NCBI GenBank assembly: GCA_035506315.1
Contig: DATJPQ010000164.1
Location: forward strand, 1 to 16,387
Direction: 5' to 3'
From: MWDT01 sp035506315
GTDB lineage: Bacteria > Verrucomicrobiota > Verrucomicrobiia > Opitutales > Opitutaceae
Length of the DNA: 16,387 bases
Notes under the pieces: model-generated
The model's input: only the letters and a program-made list of their open reading frames with translations
Told to the model about the DNA's origin: nothing
The model's database searches: none
In this document: piece by piece, positions 14,026 through 16,387 of the stretch
Layout: each line of letters begins with the position of its first letter
Numbering within the stretch: the stretch's first letter is position 1
Position numbers and translations under genes: made by a program

Positions 14026-14892
14026 CTATTTCTTCGGCAGCCGATCCAGCGCCAGCAGGATGCCGTGCAACAAGGCATGCGGGTTGGGCGGACATCCTGG
14101 GATGTAGACATCCACCGGCACCACGGCATCAACCGCGCCGCGCGTCGCATAGTTCACTCCGAACATTCCGCCACTGCAACCGCATGCGCCCACCGCCACC
14201 ACCAACCGGGGCTCCGGCATGGCGTCGTAGGTCTTGCGCAGCGCCAGCTCCATATTGCGCGTGACCGGCCCGGTGACGAGCAGCAGGTCGGCATGGCGGG
14301 GCGAGGCCACAAAATGAAGGCCGAAACGCTCGGCGTCGTATATCGGGTTGTTCAGGCCGATGATTTCAATTTCACAGCCGTTGCACGAACCGGCATCCAC
14401 CTCGCGAATGTGAAGTGAGCGACCAAAGAGACGCGTCGTACGCTCCCGGATTTGTGCACCCAGGACTTCAAACGCTGGTGTCGACGGCCCGGACACAAGG
14501 TCCGGCCCTACGGGAGAAACATCCGGCCCGGCGGAGAGCCGCTGGTGCGTGCCATCGGCATTGAGCGCGTAGCGGGCGGTGGTGATTAGCCCGGTGCGGC
14601 GGCGACTCGCCAGCTCGCACTGGTTGGTCATGTGGATCGCCTTGTCCGCGTCGGCACACAGGCCGCAAAAGATGCACTTGCCGAGATCGAGGCTCGCCGT
14701 GCGCATGCCCGCCGCATCGGCATGCTCGATCGCCCCCGTCGGACAGACGCGGGCGGCCGGCCGGGCATCGAGCCATTTGGCCCAATCGATCTCGGGACGT
14801 CCGCGGGCGTTCGGCGCGGTGTCCGCCGGTGTGGCCGGGTAACGCGTGGTGACGACGCCCGTAGCCAAGCTTTTTTGAAGTATTTCGAACAT
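14026..14892 (-). CDS. Hydrogenase-/complex I-like small subunit: ferredoxin domain fused to NuoB/HycG domain
   Basis: 288 residues. The N-terminal part (45-95) is a degenerate ferredoxin: Cys50 in VCPTGAI plus Cys73, Cys76 and Cys79 in CIFCGLC. The first CxxCxxC and the last Cys of a two-cluster ferredoxin are gone (CADADKAI), leaving ligands for one 4Fe-4S cluster. The C-terminal part (150-288) is NuoB/HycG-like with the N2-type ligand set Cys170, Cys173 (SCNGCE), Cys237 (GACGCSGG) and Cys267 (PGCPPNP). It would pass electrons between a soluble donor and the large subunit of a membrane-bound complex. The linker 121-139 is Pro/Gly-rich and contains a palindrome-encoded insert. ATG 14892 lies two bases after the stop of the large-subunit gene; the two form an operon. 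Confidence 0.88.
   Translation of the reverse strand: MFEILQKSLATGVVTTRYPATPADTAPNARGRPEIDWAKWLDARPAARVCPTGAIEHADAAGMRTASLDLGKCIFCGLCADADKAIHMTNQCELASRRRTGLITTARYALNADGTHQRLSAGPDVSPVGPDLVSGPSTPAFEVLGAQIRERTTRLFGRSLHIREVDAGSCNGCEIEIIGLNNPIYDAERFGLHFVASPRHADLLLVTGPVTRNMELALRKTYDAMPEPRLVVAVGACGCSGGMFGVNYATRGAVDAVVPVDVYIPGCPPNPHALLHGILLALDRLPKK
14486..14508. repeat. Palindromic repeat inserted in frame in the small-subunit gene
   Basis: Arms GGCCCGGAC (14486-14494) and GTCCGGCCC (14500-14508) pair at 8 of 9 positions around ACAAG. It encodes residues 129-136 (GPDLVSGP) in the linker between the ferredoxin and NuoB domains, where conservation is not expected. The reading frame is open across it. 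CCCTACGG follows immediately, resembling the CCCTACCG end of the element at 13907-13963. Confidence 0.6.
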
Positions 14893-14894
14893 GG

Positions 14895-16387
14895 TCAGCG
14901 GTCCGTCCCGGAATAGGACAGGTTGAAGCTTTTGTTCACGACCGGAAAGTCGGGGACGATGTTGCCGAGGATCGCCTCGGTCAGCGCCGGCCAGTTTTGC
15001 AGCGAGGGGTCCTTGACCTTGCAGCGGGCCAGCCGGCCGCCCGGCGCCGTGCGAATCCAATGAAAAATCTCGCCGCGCCAGCCTTCGGCATAGCCGAGCG
15101 CCATTCGGTCGGCAGGCAGTTCACCCACCTTCGTTTGCAACGGACCGTCGGGCATTTTCTCGAGGGTCTGCCGGATGATGGCGAACGACTGGAATACCTC
15201 TTCGCGCCGGACCACCAGACGGCGTTGCACGTCGCCCTCGGTTTGCACGGAGACGGTGAAACTTACCTGGTCATAGAAGTCGTGCGGAAAATCGCGGCGC
15301 AAGTCGCGATCGACGCCGGAGGCGCGGCCGGCGAGGCCCACGACGCCGAGATCGCGCGCCACCTCGGGTTTCAAAATTCCGGTCGTTTCGAGGCGGTCGC
15401 GCAGGCCGGACGACTCGCGGATGAGTTCGAAGAGCGACTCGCATTCCGGCGCCAGCTCGTCGAGGAGCTGCCCGAGCGCCGTGCGTTGGGCCGCATCGAA
15501 ATCGAAGCGCACGCCGCCGAGGCACGCCATGCCGCGCAGGAAGCGGTTGCCCGTGAGCTGTTCGTTCAGACGCAGCACGCGCTCCTTGCACCGCATCATG
15601 TGCATGTTGGCCGTGGTGAACGCCACATCCGTGCAAATGGCGCCCACGTCGCCGAGGTGGTTGTAGAGGCGTTCCAGCTCAAGGCAGATGGTCCGCAGCG
15701 CCCGGGCCCGGGGCGGCGCCTCCACCCCGGCGGCGCGCTCGATCGCGTGGCAGAACGCCGTGGCATGGGCGAAAGCCGAGTCGCCGGAGATGCTTTCCGC
15801 CAGCCGCACGCCGTGAGTCACAGGCAGGCTCTCGAACAATTTCTCCGTGCCTTTGTGCGTGTAGAACATGCGGAGCTGGAGATAGAGCACCGGTTCGCCC
15901 GCCACGCTGAACAAGAAATGTCCGGGCTCGATGATGCCGGCATGCACCGGACCGACCGGCACCTGGAAAACGCCCTCGCCCTCGACCGTGCGCATCTTGT
16001 GGCGCTCGCCCTGGAACGGCGGCAGCACGGTGCGCAGGTCGAAATCCTTGCGCAGCGGGAACACCTCGGGCCAATCGTCATGCAGCGCGCAGCGCCGCGG
16101 ATTCGGGTGCCCGAGCAGTTTCAAGCCGAACAGGTCCTGCACCTCGCGCTCCTGCCAGTTGACGGCATGGACGGCGTCGGTGAGCGAGGGGAACTCCGGT
16201 CGCTCCGGCGGGATCGGCACGCGCAGCACGAAAAAACCGTGCGCCGCATCGAGGGCGAAAACGTAATAGAGGTGAAACACGCCGGCGGTCGGGCGGGCGT
16301 CGTCGGCAAACAGGCTCACGAGGCGCGCGTCCCATTTGCGGTAGAGGTAGGCGCAGCAGCCCGCGACCAGTTCCACCGGCACGTCGC
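14895..16387 (-). CDS. HycE/NuoCD-like large subunit of an energy-converting hydrogenase-related complex, lacking Ni ligands (partial)
   Basis: At least 495 residues; the 5' end lies beyond the right edge and the frame is open to it (the GTG near 16382 is probably internal). Numbering is from the codon at 16382. Residues 1-115 are a NuoC/30-kDa domain (WQEREVQDLFG at 76-86). Residues 140-495 are a NuoD/HycE domain (GPVHAGIIEPGHF, LELERLYNHLGD). In [NiFe]-hydrogenases two CxxC motifs bind the metal. Here the first is Ser199-Gly-Asp-Ser202 (ISGDSAFAH) and the second is Ser489-Tyr-Ser-Gly492 (NLSYSGTDR), so no Ni site can form. The subunit therefore belongs to a complex I-related or Ehr-type proton or sodium pump, not a hydrogenase; membrane antiporter-like subunits are expected upstream, off the window. 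Confidence 0.9.
   Translation of the reverse strand, partial: DVPVELVAGCCAYLYRKWDARLVSLFADDARPTAGVFHLYYVFALDAAHGFFVLRVPIPPERPEFPSLTDAVHAVNWQEREVQDLFGLKLLGHPNPRRCALHDDWPEVFPLRKDFDLRTVLPPFQGERHKMRTVEGEGVFQVPVGPVHAGIIEPGHFLFSVAGEPVLYLQLRMFYTHKGTEKLFESLPVTHGVRLAESISGDSAFAHATAFCHAIERAAGVEAPPRARALRTICLELERLYNHLGDVGAICTDVAFTTANMHMMRCKERVLRLNEQLTGNRFLRGMACLGGVRFDFDAAQRTALGQLLDELAPECESLFELIRESSGLRDRLETTGILKPEVARDLGVVGLAGRASGVDRDLRRDFPHDFYDQVSFTVSVQTEGDVQRRLVVRREEVFQSFAIIRQTLEKMPDGPLQTKVGELPADRMALGYAEGWRGEIFHWIRTAPGGRLARCKVKDPSLQNWPALTEAILGNIVPDFPVVNKSFNLSYSGTDR

Overview
The window is high-GC DNA with compact genes on both strands. It most resembles a member of the Verrucomicrobiota, probably of the Opitutales/Opitutaceae type. 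That placement is inferred from overall gene style and from several kinds of dispersed palindromic and heptameric repeats; no rRNA or taxonomic marker is present. No tRNA, rRNA, CRISPR array, transposase or phage gene was seen.

Layout. Positions 1-3436 hold a leftward lipid/polyketide-like group: an acyl carrier protein fused to a FabA/FabZ-type dehydratase, a FabF-type ketosynthase, and a GT28 diacylglycerol-type glycosyltransferase cut by the left edge. Divergent from it (3706-5319) are a GT4 glycosyltransferase and a hot-dog thioesterase. Positions 5326-7100 (minus) carry queG (epoxyqueuosine reductase) and aroK (shikimate kinase), with stop and start sharing one base. A threonine aldolase follows at 7191-8300 (plus). 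It converges on a secreted FKBP-type prolyl isomerase (8387-9199, minus) across a clear intrinsic terminator. A 640-residue protein ending in a LOG-like nucleotide-binding domain spans 9500-11422. A 506-base non-coding stretch (11423-11928), full of inverted repeats, precedes purD (11929-13221), which overlaps a secreted hypothetical protein (13218-13883). At the right end (14026-16387, minus) are two subunits of a membrane-bound hydrogenase-/complex-I-like complex: a fused NuoC-NuoD/HycE-type large subunit and a ferredoxin-NuoB/HycG-type small subunit.

Most noteworthy. (1) The hydrogenase-like large subunit has lost all four NiFe-ligand cysteines, so the complex cannot be a normal [NiFe]-hydrogenase. 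Its small subunit carries a ferredoxin domain in which exactly one of the two 4Fe-4S cluster ligand sets is retained. This fits the poorly characterised energy-converting hydrogenase-related (Ehr) complexes. (2) Repetitive DNA has been accommodated inside coding sequence three times: two 7-bp tandem arrays in queG and one palindrome in the linker of the small subunit. (3) Two sister palindromes with one-base centres lie 68 bp apart upstream of purD, with a degenerate third copy further upstream. (4) The LOG-like protein has a large, unrecognised N-terminal part. (5) The ACP-dehydratase/ketosynthase/GT28 group could make an unusual glycosylated acyl product.
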